A stretch of 64,000 nucleotides of DNA from Moringa oleifera (taxonomy: Eukaryota; Streptophyta; Magnoliopsida; Brassicales; Moringaceae), in assembly GCA_021397835.1 (NCBI GenBank), contig JAJFZO010000165.1, forward strand, positions 2,108,001-2,172,000, in the 5' to 3' direction. Positions 51,420-63,600 of the stretch are shown here, one piece after another. The notes under the pieces are model-generated. The model did not search any database. It was not told the origin of the DNA and saw only the letters and a program-made list of their open reading frames with translations. Every line of letters starts with the position of its first letter. Position 1 is the stretch's first letter. The position numbers were made by a program, and so were the translations under genes.

Positions 51420-51775
51420 GTATTTAAGTAACAAGGTAACTAGCATGTAAAAAGAACTAGTCCGTAAAAGAGGCTAGTTCCCTCAAAAGGGCTAGTCCAC
51501 AAGTCACAAAATACCCAGGCCATAAGCTGCAAGGTATCTGGGTCCCAAGATAACTAGCCTACAAAAAGCACTAATTCATAAAATGGGCTAGTTCATAAAA
51601 AGGCTAGTCCATGAAAAAAGCTAGCCCATAAAAATGGCTAGTTCATAAAAAAACCAATCTAAAGAATTGCTAGTCCACAAAAGGACATCTGCAATAGACT
51701 AGACCAAAAAGCACTAGCACACAAAAAAGACTAACCCACCAAAAAACTAGTCCATTGAGTGGATAGCTCGTCCAT
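51420..51775 (+). repeat. Tandem repeat of CTAGTCCATAAAA-type units in the gypsy 3' region
   Basis: A run of degenerate short units with the form (G)GCTAGTnCAnAAAA, spaced about 18-25 bp. At least ten copies are visible, for example AAAGAGGCTAGTTCC, GGGCTAGTCCACAA, GGGCTAGTTCATAAAAAGG, AAGCTAGCCCATAAAAATGG. Within it a longer unit, CACAAAATACCCAGGCCATAA, also recurs (about 51393 and 51498). It starts 130 bases after the integrase end. Confidence 0.85.
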
Positions 51776-51949
51776 CGAATGATCAAGTGGTTGTTGAGGA
51801 TAAATCTGTGGTAAAAATCGTAAAATCGAACTTGGTGCCCAAGGCATGGATGAGTGTCAAGGCTTAAAGTGAAAGAAGAAAATCCATTCCATTGAACAAA
51901 GCAAAGGAAGGTACATTTAAAAAAAAATAAGGAGACCTACTCTAGGTGA

Positions 51950-53725
51950 ATTGCATTTGCAGCATCCCCAGGTAGCTGTAAAGCAGAAAAAAATAGGGCC
52001 AAGGGGAATGATAGCATAATCCATCTAGTCCATGACATTAAGGTCCCAACCTAGATGAGCCTCAACCAACTGACGCTTCGCGTCCTAGAGAGCAGTTACG
52101 TAAGTGTTAGAAGAAAATTTTCTTTTTTGTCTAAACACTTTTTTGATGCCCTATGGGACTTCACGACCTCATTTTGAGTGGAAAAAATGCGTTCCTCATC
52201 ATTAATTTGATGTGCAGCCAATTGTCTTTACCTCAAACAATTATTTTTGAGCTGTCTTCAACTCTTCAACTTTGGCCTTTAATGCATTGTCAAAATCAAT
52301 AATGAGCCGGGGAACTTGGGTTTTCTTTGCTCTAACTTGGTTAAGCTCCTTCGATAGAGTGATCATCTCATTCAGGGAAGCTATGAGGTATGCTTTCATA
52401 TTTTTCTTTTTCTTAGCCTCCTAAAGGAGACATTTAATGGTGACAAGAAGATTAGAAGCCATTTACCAAGAAGGAGAGAAGTAAGATAAAAAAAATTTAA
52501 AAAAGAAAGAGAAAAAAGAAAAGAAAAAAGAAAGAGGAATGAAAGATCTAGCCAACAAATATGAACCATGATGTTGTCGCCACCTTATCTAAGGTCTTAT
52601 TATTAAACCAACTCAAATTAACAAGGAGACTGAGGTAGATGGCAAGGTCAAAGGCAACTTGATGGTTTTGCATGAAATTTGAGGAATAGATTGACCATGA
52701 TGGGACAAATTTTGGCGCTAACAACGACAAGGCTTGATCGATCGTAGCAAGCACTGAAGTAACGCATGTTAATTATGATGAGACTGCTATAATGACGAAA
52801 GATGAAGGTGCGGATACACGGGCAATTGGCACGATGGTCGAGACTATAATCAGGGAGGAAGACCGCGTCACTGAAGAGGCCGACGGACCTGATCTAATGG
52901 AATGCCTCTTTTTGCACCATTACTCCCTCTCTGTTGCGATGAGCTTTGCTTTGCACTTTGCATGCTTGTGGACAGCGGTGACATCAGTAAAAGAATGTGA
53001 TATTTTTGTGGAAACTGCGTAGTCACTGGAGTCAATGATATAAAGAAGGTCATATAGTCGGATGCACTTATAAAAAAAAAAACAAAGGAGCAAAAAGGTT
53101 CGAAGGTAAAAAAAAAAATAGGGAGAGAAATGAACCAACAAAGGAAAAGATGCTGACCCTCAGCCTTACTGCCATCAAAAGAAATGGAGGAGGACAAATT
53201 CAGAAAAATGTTAAATCGAGTTGGTGGAGGAACCAAACAATAAACGCGATCTAACACCGTAGTATTGCAAACCTTACTCTAATCAATGGCGGGCCTATCA
53301 CAAGAACATCAAAGATCTCTTAGCTTTTAGGATCTATCAAATAAGGGGCTTTACCTAATGAGAGGATCAACTCCTCACACAGATTCACTCTTTGAGAGCC
53401 CATCTCATGAAATGAAAAAGAATTTTTGATTCCAATGATCTAGATCATGGTCAAGAAGACCTAAAAGTTATTAACCTAATCGAGCAAGAAAAAACACCAC
53501 TTCGAGGACGATGCTCTAAGGAGAAAGAACTTAGCAAAAACATTTACAGGGTAGTAGTTAAAACTTACTAAAGTGAGTTCCCCTAAAAAGCCAACTATAA
53601 CATATTAGCTTTGAGGGGTGATTTGAGTGGAGGAGATCTTAAAAAAATCACATAGCTCCTAAACGAATCGAGAATACAGAATTTGAATACCTATGAATAA
53701 CCCTTCCTCATATACATAGAGATAA
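51950..53725 (-). pseudogene. Antisense ORF of a Tat element (putative gypsy-type transposase family, PF04195-like)
   Basis: On the minus strand, opposite to gag-pol, the sequence from about 53720 reads FFIG.Q-like residues and then ELCDFFKISSTQITPQS.YVIVGFLGEL, FAKFFLLRASSSKWCFFLL. These match the opening block of the 'putative gypsy type transposon' family: a pattern of DFF..SP.QL.PN.W....GF, then N.F...F.....GW..F. A Pro/Ser-rich middle (53257-52868 is open for 129 codons) and a Lys/Glu-rich coiled coil (about 52460-52240, with SLNEMITLSKELNQVRAK) follow. The function of these antisense proteins is not established; they are found in several Tat elements. Stops and indels are frequent. Confidence 0.72.
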
Positions 53726-54863
53726 TATTGACAAAAATTGCAAGCTCTATCTCATTTGAGCGGGACGAAGGTGCTCAGAAAATGGTTGACCTCGTGAAAG
53801 AACCTAATGCCTTTCAAGCAGAAAGGAGTGATAATAGAAGGAAGAGTAACAGCAATAAAGGAGTTAGCCATGACAAGTTAAAAGGAATAAGAAAGAAAAG
53901 CTTACTAAAAAAAGCCAAGGAGGAAGCCAAAATGAATAAATGAGGAAAGTGTGACGGAAAAAAAATCTTAGGAAGTTAGGAACGTAATAATAAAAACTAT
54001 TTATAATTGAAGGCTCACATCAAGAACATGGCATGGGGATGAACCCTAATCATAGGAAGGTGAAGGGAAAGACATAAGAATTTAGGTGCCCACACTATAG
54101 AATTTGAAAGAACAAGTGTAGGATACCAAAAAAAACTTAAATTCCCAATAAAACACCCATAAAGTATGGGTCATTTCATGCAACATATAAGATAATAATG
54201 ATGACAGTTTTAGGAATAAGGAAAGAGGAGCTGAGGATCACACTGTAAACATGCCAAGTTTGCATGGTGGACCATTTTGAAGACCGTAATGCAGACCTCA
54301 CCCATGAATTCCACAATGTGGAAAAGCCCTACAATCCACATATGGACCTTATTTAGAAGTCTTCATGTGGATGCATTAATTTTTGTAACATGGTTAATCA
54401 CGAAGTCCATATTACGAACAACATGGGTCTACTTTGCAAGCTACCTCGAGGTTCGTAGTGAGACATATCGTAGTCTACATTATGAACTCTAGAGTGTGTT
54501 CACACGTGGACCTTGCCAAAAGGTCCACGTGTGCGAAGATCATTGGAGTCTGTAGTGCGATTTTCAAAGTGTGTCCACACGCAGTCCCCCTACACTCCTC
54601 AAGGTCTGCATTATGGACAGGGGTAAAGTATGCACTTGCAGACAAAATGTGCTGGCATTACGGATTCCTACGTTGTCCACATGTTAAGTAACTAAAGCCT
54701 GCCTTACTAGTCATATGGGTCTATAAGATGAATCATTTTGAAATTTAAGCTTTTAAGATATAATGATAGATATACATAGATAATCAAAAAGTCATGGCAG
54801 TATACTCCCGAATGTTCAAAAACACTAGGGCTAACTCTTCCAATCTTAGAAGTGAGGGACTTA
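53726..54863. other. Gypsy 3' non-coding region with hairpin
   Basis: Between the antisense ORF and the 3' LTR. An ORF of 71 codons at 53728-53943 is Lys-rich without a domain. The 54260-54680 part contains reiterated GTGGACCTT/CACATGTGGA words and the perfect hairpin described separately. The 3' end of the region, AGAAGTGAGGGACTTA, is a worn polypurine tract next to the 3' LTR. Confidence 0.6.
54501..54533. repeat. Perfect 14-bp inverted repeat (hairpin)
   Basis: CACACGTGGACCTT (54501-54514) and its exact complement AAGGTCCACGTGTG (54520-54533) are separated by five bases. Each arm carries an ACGTG core like plant G-box binding sites. It is the strongest short hairpin noticed in the window. 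Confidence 0.97.
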
Positions 54864-55386
54864 TGATAAGGACAAATTTGATTTGGTCTTAAGAAACCTA
54901 TGATTCACTTAGCTCAGTTTAGGCACGCTTTTCTAAGAAGCCATGTCAAACCATAAAGTTAAAGGATCAGAGTGAATGTCAAAAGCAGTAGCAAGAGACA
55001 CATTGTGGGTGTTAAAATGACAATAACAGAGTTAACGTAAAGTTATCATAGGCGAAGGTCGATAGCATAAAGAGACAAAAAGCAAAAAAAAGAAAAAAAT
55101 GTACAAGCGATTCGGCATTTGACCTATCAACGCAAGGATAAGTCATATTCACGACGAAATAATAGAAATGCCCTTCCAACAAGTATATTAGCACACTCGT
55201 AGGTATATTCTAGAAAACCTAACCATTTTTCACTAGCTTAAACGTTATTTTCACTAAAAACTAACTTGATTATCAAAGGGTATCTAGTTATTAGCAGTGC
55301 CCTTTTGATTGTGTCTTTATTTTGCAGATTCCTCACCAAAACATCTATAATTTGCACTCACTTAGAGATTTCATTCTCATGTATCA
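54864..55386 (+). repeat. Gypsy 3' LTR
   Basis: It begins TGATAAGGACAAATTTGAT after a worn polypurine run and ends CATGTATCA. It is full length against the 5' LTR, with scattered differences, many of them transitions, so the insertion is not recent. Confidence 0.93.
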
Positions 55387-58348
55387 AGATGAAGCTATTG
55401 GATATTTTTTTAGGTAACATCAGAATAAATAAAAGAAAGGGATCCGTAATTCAAAAAATGACTACCACTTAGCATTAAGCCTTTCCCACCCAAATTCATT
55501 AATGAGAGGTAACCTTTAACCGAAAAAGGCAGCTTAGTTTATTGCATTACAGTCTTTCGAAAAAGGTCTTGCCCTGCTAATAAGCCAAATCAGATTGAGC
55601 AGACCAACAAAGTTCCTCTTTTTGGCAAAGATTAGCAGGCTATTAGGGCCATCTTTAATAGTCTTTCTCTAGTTTTTAAAATTATTCCATTAGGCGATGA
55701 GACACCAGTAGGTCATGCTCTCATGCCTAGGTAGATTCATTTGACAAAACTTTAGTTTCATTCTACTTTACATGATAAGGAGGCTTCCTAAAAACCCATA
55801 GAGCCAAGGTAAAAGGCCGAAGCTCATTTCTCTTAAAGACTCAAATAGGTAGGACTTATCTTGATAGTCAAGAAGAAGTAACTATTTTATGACTAAACGC
55901 AAGTATTGAATGCATACTCCTATCCCTCGCATAAGGGCTTATGTGGTGGTTTAACAACTCGATCATGGGATGAGAAAGTCTTTCTATAATGGTAGACACT
56001 AATCGAAGGTGAATGCGATATTAGTGTGTACTAAAGCTATCATCATTTATGAAGTTTTCTAAGAGTCAAAAAGAAGGAAGCAATTTGAGTGCAATAATGC
56101 TTCTTACTCTATAGAACATTAAGGCCCAAGCTCGCTCGTTGGCCAAGCTAGGCACCTTAGGGCTCGCACTAGTAGTGAAGTCAATTAAGAAGAAAGCAGC
56201 TAAGATGGCATGAAGCCTCATACCGAGCTAATATCTTCGCCTTTAAGGTGATCTTAACTCGAATTCAAATTTGCATTAGCTTGTTCTTCAAAAGTGGCAA
56301 TGAAACTTTGATTGCTCTAAACTGTATGTATAATTACTAGGAATCTGGTCCAACTTTCGCACTTGCCTTTTGCTTTCGAACCATAACTACTAGGTCACAA
56401 TAACCCTCCTTGCTTGACTTCTCAAAGTAAAAGTAAGATCAAATTCCTTTTAAGGTTAAAATGGGCTACAAAGGATGTAAGAATAAGATTTTTCTTCTTA
56501 ACTTACAATAGAAAATTCAGTTTAAAGACTTGAGAATGCGATGTAGATCTAGCTAGCCTAATAGCAGTAGAATTACCAAGTAAAGCTCATGTGCTTATGA
56601 TAGGCCGAGCCTAAGGCATCCCTTCTTACCTATGTGCGCTGGACAATATATATTTCTCTGGTATCTTTTTAAACTTGATACCATTCTATCTAACCTTATT
56701 CTTGAGTTTCCATAGCTTTTTCCTACAGAATACCTTATTGGGTAGGCGCTATTCGGACATATTCAACTTTAAGCTAGGCTTTGCTGACTTAAAGTGACGG
56801 TCTAAGTAGAACTGGTAAGAATTGCTAACAAGCAAAGCTCTACTGAGCCTACTTTATGAATGCAATCAATGGATGATTTCCCATCTCTTTATAAATATCC
56901 TAAATGAGGTGGACTTTATCCATACTGCACTACCAAGTATGATAAGCTTTCTTAAGCATACCAATTATTTTAGACCAAAACACATGATATGGCTTTTCCC
57001 AATGCCGAGATAATTAGCTACCTGTCCCTTTAATGGGCATAGGGGTTACATGATGTAGGAAACTTTCTTTTTTAGTATATCATTTTTGGCTCATCAGGTT
57101 GCATCTCTTTCAAGGCCAAGACCTTTTATCATAACTTTCGCCTATTGTGTACCTTGCTTCCATTACTATATAAATAACATTTCTTTCTACGTGAATACCC
57201 TTTATGGTTTAAGAAGAAAAGTGAGTACCCTCTTCTTTTTTTTTTTTTTGGCCTTTGAATTCATAAGTACCAACGTAGGACTAAGAAAGCCCCAGCAAGA
57301 GTAGGCTGAACAAGCAACGAAATGAACACCCCACCTTTACTCTAGTAAAGGCATTCATTAGCGCTTTACTAACATCATAGAAAGGAGCAAGTCGAAACCT
57401 ACTTCTAAAAAGTTACTGAGTTTGGCTTTCAAGGCTACATACTTTAAGGCTTATATAATATATAAAGAAAATCCCCCTTAGGGCTATTAGTTTAAGGGCT
57501 ACTCACCCTTTTGAGTAGAAGGAAGTGGGATAATAGATGTGATTTTGGTAAACCAATGCATAAGTAGAGGCTCCCATGTCCTGCTGACCTTTAAAAAAAA
57601 AAAGGTAGTAAAATGAATCATAGAGAGTCAAAAGAAAGCAGAGTCAAAGGTGGCTCAAACTCACATAAGTAGAAAGGGAGACACATTCATGAAAAGCAAA
57701 AACCTATGCCATAGCAAACTAACCAACTATGAATAGATCTTACTTTCAGGTAAGAGTAAGAACATCTATTAGTCAACGTCGTGGGTCTAGCTATTACAAA
57801 AGGAAAACATCCCTATTCCAAAACATTCATATAGTTCCTTAGGTAGGCATGGAAAAGGGGATGAAAATAGCCTATTTATCTTATGATATTTCAGAATGTA
57901 TCATGGCCTTATTTACTCATTTTTTTCTTCAAAAAAAAAAGAAAAAGAAAAGAGTTTCACATCTCTTTATGGTCGGAGGAATAAATAAGTGTGGGAAAGA
58001 AAGAAAGCGAGGGTTACAACCCTCTCCCATTGTTGTTCCCAAACCACCCATCCTTTCCTCCATTTTCATCTAACCTAATGAGGTTTGATGAGATTAGATC
58101 TCTCGATTGAAGTGACATGATAGAAAGAGAAGATTATTAGCAAGAGATCTCTATTTAGTACACCCCCTTGTATAGTAAAAGGAAAATGGAAGTGCACTCC
58201 TACTCATTAGCCGAAGGAAAGAGCTTTTAGAAGCTTACTTTTAGAGAAAAGGGCAAGTGAAAACCTACTCCCAATAAGTTGATAGATAAAAGTAGAACAT
58301 TCTACATCTGCCCGCCAGTTGCAGGGGGTTCAATTTTCGCCATATGTG
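55387..58348. other. Organelle-like spacer upstream of rps4
   Basis: About 3 kb of spacer with no named gene. ORFs (for example 57086-57304 and 57849-58073) are short and without domains. The last 60 bases before rps4 include GTTGCAGGGGGTTCAAT. Confidence 0.45.
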
Positions 58349-59429
58349 ATGTGGCAAAAAAGACTGATTCAGCGACACATGCCTTGCCTATATTAAGATT
58401 TAAAACTTGTTATCTACTTTTAAGAAATGATCAAAACAAAGAACGTATAATAATATGACTTTGCATTCTCCGAAGATTGAAGAATAAGAAAAGATCTATT
58501 AAGAGAAAGATTTATATGAGAGAAAATCTTAACAGTTACCTCTAATCACAAACTACATGAAAGTTACCCCTTTTTCATAGGGATTTACCCATCACAGAGA
58601 TGCATAGAGGAATAAAACAAACTTCATACGTCCATTTTCTACTCAATCCAAAAACAATATCGAACATCATTTTGGTTTATCTCTGTTTTTGTTAAACTAT
58701 TCCTCAAGCAATGTAGCTGATTAGTCATTGAAGGGTTTGTCTAAATAATGGAATGACATGCATTACTCGTTTAAAAGCATCTTACAATGATATAATGTTT
58801 TTTCAAGAAAATAATGCGAGAATCCATGGTAAAGAAATAAGGAGATCTTTTTACATCAAAATATCAATTGAAAAAATCATGGGCAAATTTTTAGATCATT
58901 CAGAAAGAAGGTAGAGAAGAACGAAAACAAAATGGTTCCACTTACTCCAAACTAAAAAAGGATGTCGCTTACTACTAAAATCCTAGTTTTTGCAATGGTT
59001 GTGTTCTTTTATGCAAGAAGAAGACTTGGTAAGAACAAAGAAGCTTGGATTTGAAAACACGTGCTTAGGCAGTTCCTTCACTAAGCACAACGAAACAAAG
59101 AGGAATTTGTATCATTTCAAATCCCTACTATTATCGAAGAAAAGAAATGAGAAAAATCAAAATCTTACTACTCAAAGAAGAAGTCCTATACTTTACAACT
59201 CTTTTTTATATAATAATTCGATCTACTGCTGCATATTCCCCATCAGTTTACTATGAAGACAAGAATCAAAAGGATCGAACTACTTACTCATTATTCAGAG
59301 GTCAATCATAAAACATTAAAAACTATGGTATCTTGTGGACTTAACATAGGTCACATCCCTCACGACAAACGATTGAATAATCCAAACTTTCCTTTTTAGT
59401 GCGAAAACAGACATGGCCAAAACATATAA
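58349..59429 (+). pseudogene. rps4: Mitochondrial rps4 relic (small-subunit ribosomal protein S4)
   Basis: Near full-length plant mitochondrial rps4: 1,081 bases here against a family length of about 350 codons. The start ATGTGG at 58349 (MW...RLIQR) fits the family start. Readable landmarks are RRLKNKKRSIKR (58470-58510), the LTEMHR-type block with YRDLPITEMHRG (about 58565-58605), DIMFFQENNARIHGKEIRRSF (about 58785-58845), EKIMGKFLDH, KWFHLLQTKKGCRLLLKS, then the open frame 58990-59256 with MQEEDLVRTKKLGF, LGSSFTKHN and SLLLSKKRNEKNQNLTT, then KTRIKRIELLTHYSEVNHKTLK and IGHIPHD near 59345, ending at TAA 59427-59429. Frameshifts and stops break it (length not a multiple of three). S4 binds 16S-like rRNA in the mitoribosome. 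nad6 lies 620 bases downstream, same strand. Confidence 0.94.
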
Positions 59430-60048
59430 AGATCGACAAGTCACTCATAAAGACATATCTATTCAGATAGAAGATAATCTGAATCGATTCATAGATGGAT
59501 TTTTATCCATATAGATATGATCCACCTAGTTCTTGATTCACAATTTCCATTTCCTTTTATTTTTTACCTTTTTCAATGACAAGTTTTAAATCTTAATTCA
59601 AGCAAGGAAATGAAATTTTCAATTATTACTTTTTAGGTTAGAAAGTAGATGACAAGCAGAGCCCAAGAAATAGTGAAACCCATCATAGAGCAGTCGACTA
59701 GAAGTAGAAGACTTTTTGCTTGAGAGAATGCGGCCTTTCTCAAGAAACATGGCTCAATTTCTCTTCTTTCCTTTTGATATTTGGTTTCTTTCTTTTTTCA
59801 AGGGTTTAGAATGCTAAAAAGTGAGGGAGAAGGAAGTCAAACCTCTAATCCACCTAGACACGTAAAAAATTCTCGACATCAAAAGAGATTTGAGATTTCA
59901 TAAGTAACTCAATGAGTGCTTTCTAAGGAGGGCTTGGCTTGGAAAAAGGCAATGAAATATGAACAACCACGCTAGTCATAATTGATTGATTTTCATGCTA
60001 GTTCTTGCTATCGTATGAAAGCTCCATTTCAGGGAAGGATGACGAACC
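59430..60048. other. Spacer between rps4 and nad6
   Basis: Mitochondrial-type spacer of 619 bases. No ORF or RNA was recognised. A minus-strand 72-codon ORF (60194-59976) is the shadow of nad6. Confidence 0.5.
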
Positions 60049-60677
60049 ATGATACTTTTTGTTTTGTTGTGCCCTGCTTTGGTCTTTGGTTTAATGATGC
60101 ACGTGCCACAAATCGGTACATTCCATTTTGTTTCCCATCCTAGTCTTTCTAACACTTCAGGTTTAATTCTTTTATTAGGTCTAGACTTCTCCATTATGAC
60201 TTTCTCAGTAGTTCATATAAGAGCTATAACTGTTCCATTCCTCTTTGTTTTATGATGTTCCATATTCAAATAATGGAAATTCACGAAGAAGTATTATGCT
60301 ATTTACCAGTGAGTGGAATTATTGGATTAATCTTTTGGTGAGAAATGTTTTTCATTTTAGATAATCAAATCATTCCATTATTACCAACCCAATGAAATAT
60401 GACCTCTTTGAGATATAAGGTTTATTTTGGAAAGGTACGAAGTTGGACTAATTTGGAAAGATTAGGAAATTTATTTTATACCTACTATTTCATCCAGTTT
60501 TTGGTTTCTAGTCTTAATTTATTAGTAGCCATGATTAGAGTTATAGCACTGATTATGCATAAGACTACTTATGAAGTGATGAAAAGACACGATATATTTC
60601 AACGAATCACTATTGATTTTAGGAGGACTATAATGATGAGGATGATAGACCCACATGATTTGCTAAAGGGAAAGTAG
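60049..60677 (+). pseudogene. nad6: Mitochondrial nad6 relic (NADH dehydrogenase subunit 6)
   Basis: Starts MILFVL at 60049 and matches plant mitochondrial ND6, a membrane subunit of complex I, to the end of the open frame at 60677 (209 codons if joined; the plant protein is about 205). The first 68 codons read through (GLILLLGLDFSIMTFSVVHI). One base is lost near 60250, where FLFVVMMFHI is expected, which shifts the frame; the sequence resumes as EIHEEVLCYLPVSGIIGLIFW. Two further nonsense changes follow: the TGG of a Trp pair is TGA (about 60340), and an Arg CGA in LLPTQR is TGA (60392-60394). From 60399 the frame is open again: VRSWTNLERLGNLFYTYYF and the RRTI motif. The changes are C-to-T and G-to-A, the decay seen elsewhere. 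Hydrophobic helices remain recognisable. Confidence 0.96.
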
Positions 60678-63600
60678 CCCAAAATAAGGGGTATTGGTTC
60701 ATATCCTATTCGTGAGAAAGAAGCGTCAATTATCTTCCAGTCCTGATCAAACTTTTCTTTTCTATATGCATTTCATGTTAAATCCCATATGATGCAACAA
60801 TCTATCAAAGAAGCAATCTATCACTAGACATAAAATGTCAATATCACCTATCAGACCAGATTTAGTTGGTTTGTTAATCATGAAGCTTCAGTATCGTAAC
60901 CAGTTGCAAACTTCAAAGTAGGACCAACATTCTTAGATAGACAGTACACAAGGAATAAGACAAGGTGCTTTGTCTAAAAAAAAAAACATCATAAAATATG
61001 AAAACCATTTAAGGAATCAATCCAAAGTCTAAAGCCAATGCAACTAAGCAGGAAGAATATAATAGGAAGATTCCCAAGTGAGATGAGGGGAATCACTCAT
61101 TCTACCGAAAATGAATCCTTGTCAGAGTAATCGTCCGCTGCTCGCATTCTTATATCTCAAAAGGGGGACCAAGAAAAAATGCTAGTTACATTCATGTTCA
61201 TGCTCACCTTTTTGGGCTAATCTATCTTGCCTCAAGAGTAGAACAGGTATTTTGTTTGATAGGCTTATGTGAGAGACAGACTATCATGGTTAGGTCAACC
61301 AGGCTAGATCATGACATTGGGGACCATTATAAATGGGAGTAGGATACTCGGCTCTGAGTAGAAAGAAATCTAGTCACTACAAGGGGATTTCTATTTATTT
61401 ATTTTGTCTCCCTAAATAGATAGCCACAAAAAATGAAATAGAACTCCAATAGATAAGTTGAAGGAAATGTTAACGTATATTCATAGGTGGGAAGCCCCAC
61501 AACTAGTATTTTGGTAAAGAACTTGAGCGACGAGGAGTCAACTTATGAAAGACTCCTTACTTTGGCCTATGAGAAAAAGGCATTTTAATAGGTAGTACTA
61601 ATGCTTTAGGTTATTACTTTCTATTTATCTTATACTGAGAAGGAGTAAGAATAAGAGCTAATTTCAATATCCAAGTGTGAGTCACAAAAATGCAATCATA
61701 ACTCTGGAGAAATGAAATGGATGATAAAATTACTAAAGAAGTGATGCTCACATGACCAAAGTCAAGCTCAGTCGAAGTGCCCCCACAGTTGAAGGTATGT
61801 CCTCCCTATAACCTTTCTCATCTAAGCCAACATTGTGAGCGGAGTGAGAAACCTTCCTCAATCATGATACCCCTAAAATAAGTTCTCAAATGAGTTAATT
61901 AGCTTAGAACTTGTTTTAGGTGTCGATACTATAACGAAATTCAATCTGAAAAGGACATAAGTAGTAAGGATGTCACTTTTGAAGCTAAGTAGGCAAGATC
62001 TAAGAAGTCTTAGTTAGGTTGTTATCAATTGAAGTAGGGAAATTAAGTAATATAAATGATGATTAGGAGTTTCAGTTGAGGAGAGAATATTTTTAAGAGT
62101 AGAAATAAAAGCGAGGGAGGCTTTTAGGCTTGTTAAAGGGGTTGAATGAATGCTAGGTTTTTAATCCACGATAAATAAACTACGCATACAAGAAAAAAGA
62201 AAGACTAATTAGCTAGGCTATTCCTGAGTAACTAATAATATTTTCTACCAATTGGAAGCGAATCTTGTAGTTAATCTTATTTATAGCTAGGTTATAGTTA
62301 GCTTTTCACTTTGCACTCATCTAGGAGGGGAAAGAGCCAACTAATAGGAAAAAGTATAGTTATAGTGTTAGTCTAGTTACAATGTATGAGAATCAATGGA
62401 TTCCTCTATGAATAACTTCCCCTTAGGAGTACTTTCTTGGCTGCATGGAAAGTTTTACTAACCTTGATTTCCATTATTTATTGACATGTCTCAATCACTT
62501 TAATTCGGTACCTACAATGAATTGCGAGGCTAGGCTTAGTTTTTTTTTTGTGGATAATTAGGCTTAATAACTATAGAGGAGAAAAGCATATTCCTAAGTG
62601 TGGGGAATATTTGAGACAAAAGGTTGCTACCCTTGCTTTCTTTACTCATTCGTTGAGCTCTTAGCTTTACTTACATTGGCTGGATTGGTTATGCTATGCT
62701 TTTTGTCTACTATAATATGCTAAAGCTTGCTGGCCTAGTCTCCTCATTTTGCTAATGCCTTATAGTCTAAAGCATAGTTCAACTGCGATGTGTAATGTGA
62801 TGACAGAATTGCCCATGTAGGGTTGACTTCACCAGGCAAAGGTAAAAGGACCAGTAATGTGACGTAACTAATGATTAGTGGACTCTTCTTCCTCTATTGT
62901 TAAGATTAACTAACCTATTAAGAGGGTAATAGAGGCATTTTTAAAGATATCGAGGAAAAGATAAATAAAACAATGAAGGAAAGGGAAGAGCTCATCCTTA
63001 TTACATATATAAAAGGCATGATTTCTATTTAAAAAGAGAAGAGCTTCATTGCTATACATAAATCAATTTCACTTAATGCTTGCATTTCGACTTTTCTCCT
63101 TCTTTTAGTCAATTTCTAGTTACTTTAAGAACAACTTTATTTTTAAATTTCGTAATAGTCATATGTCTTCTCGCTTGCTTTATGCTGATGAAAGAATTCT
63201 CATGCATCAAATATAGGCATAGGCGGAGGTAATTCGACTCTTTAAGCTCATATCATCTCTCCCTATCCCCTCTTTTCTCCTTAATGGAATGATTTGAACC
63301 CTTAGGAAAGGACCTTTAAATTCAACAACCTTAGTTAGAAAGCTCCCAATTAGGTCAGTAGTTGGTCGAGTGAGCAGTTGATAGGCCAAATAAGCACAGT
63401 AGTGATTTAGAGTCAAATAAGCTCTATTTTTTATTCTATTATATTTGGGATTCTATAGCCTATATAATTGCCTTTAGGGGATTGAAATTGGATGAATCTC
63501 TAGTGGTTCCTTCCATCGGTGTCATCAAACCATGTTTGCAATTTAGGAAAACTAGAAGCTCGAAAAGACTAGTCAAAGGAATTGATCCATTTAATTTTAT

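Larger units (their letters stand above)
45237..55386 (+). mobile_element. Ty3/gypsy LTR retrotransposon, Tat clade, about 10.15 kb, inactive
   Basis: Two LTRs of 517 and 523 bp enclose gag, a CCHC region, protease, reverse transcriptase with YVDD, RNase H, a second archaeal-type RNase H, integrase, a tandem-repeat tail and an antisense ORF. The second RNase H before integrase and the antisense reading frame in a long 3' region are marks of the Tat lineage (relatives of Grande, Retand and Ogre). The flanking pentamers, AAATA (45232-45236) and AGATG (55387-55391), differ by two transitions only, so they may be a worn target duplication. Stops and frameshifts run through every domain. Confidence 0.95.
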
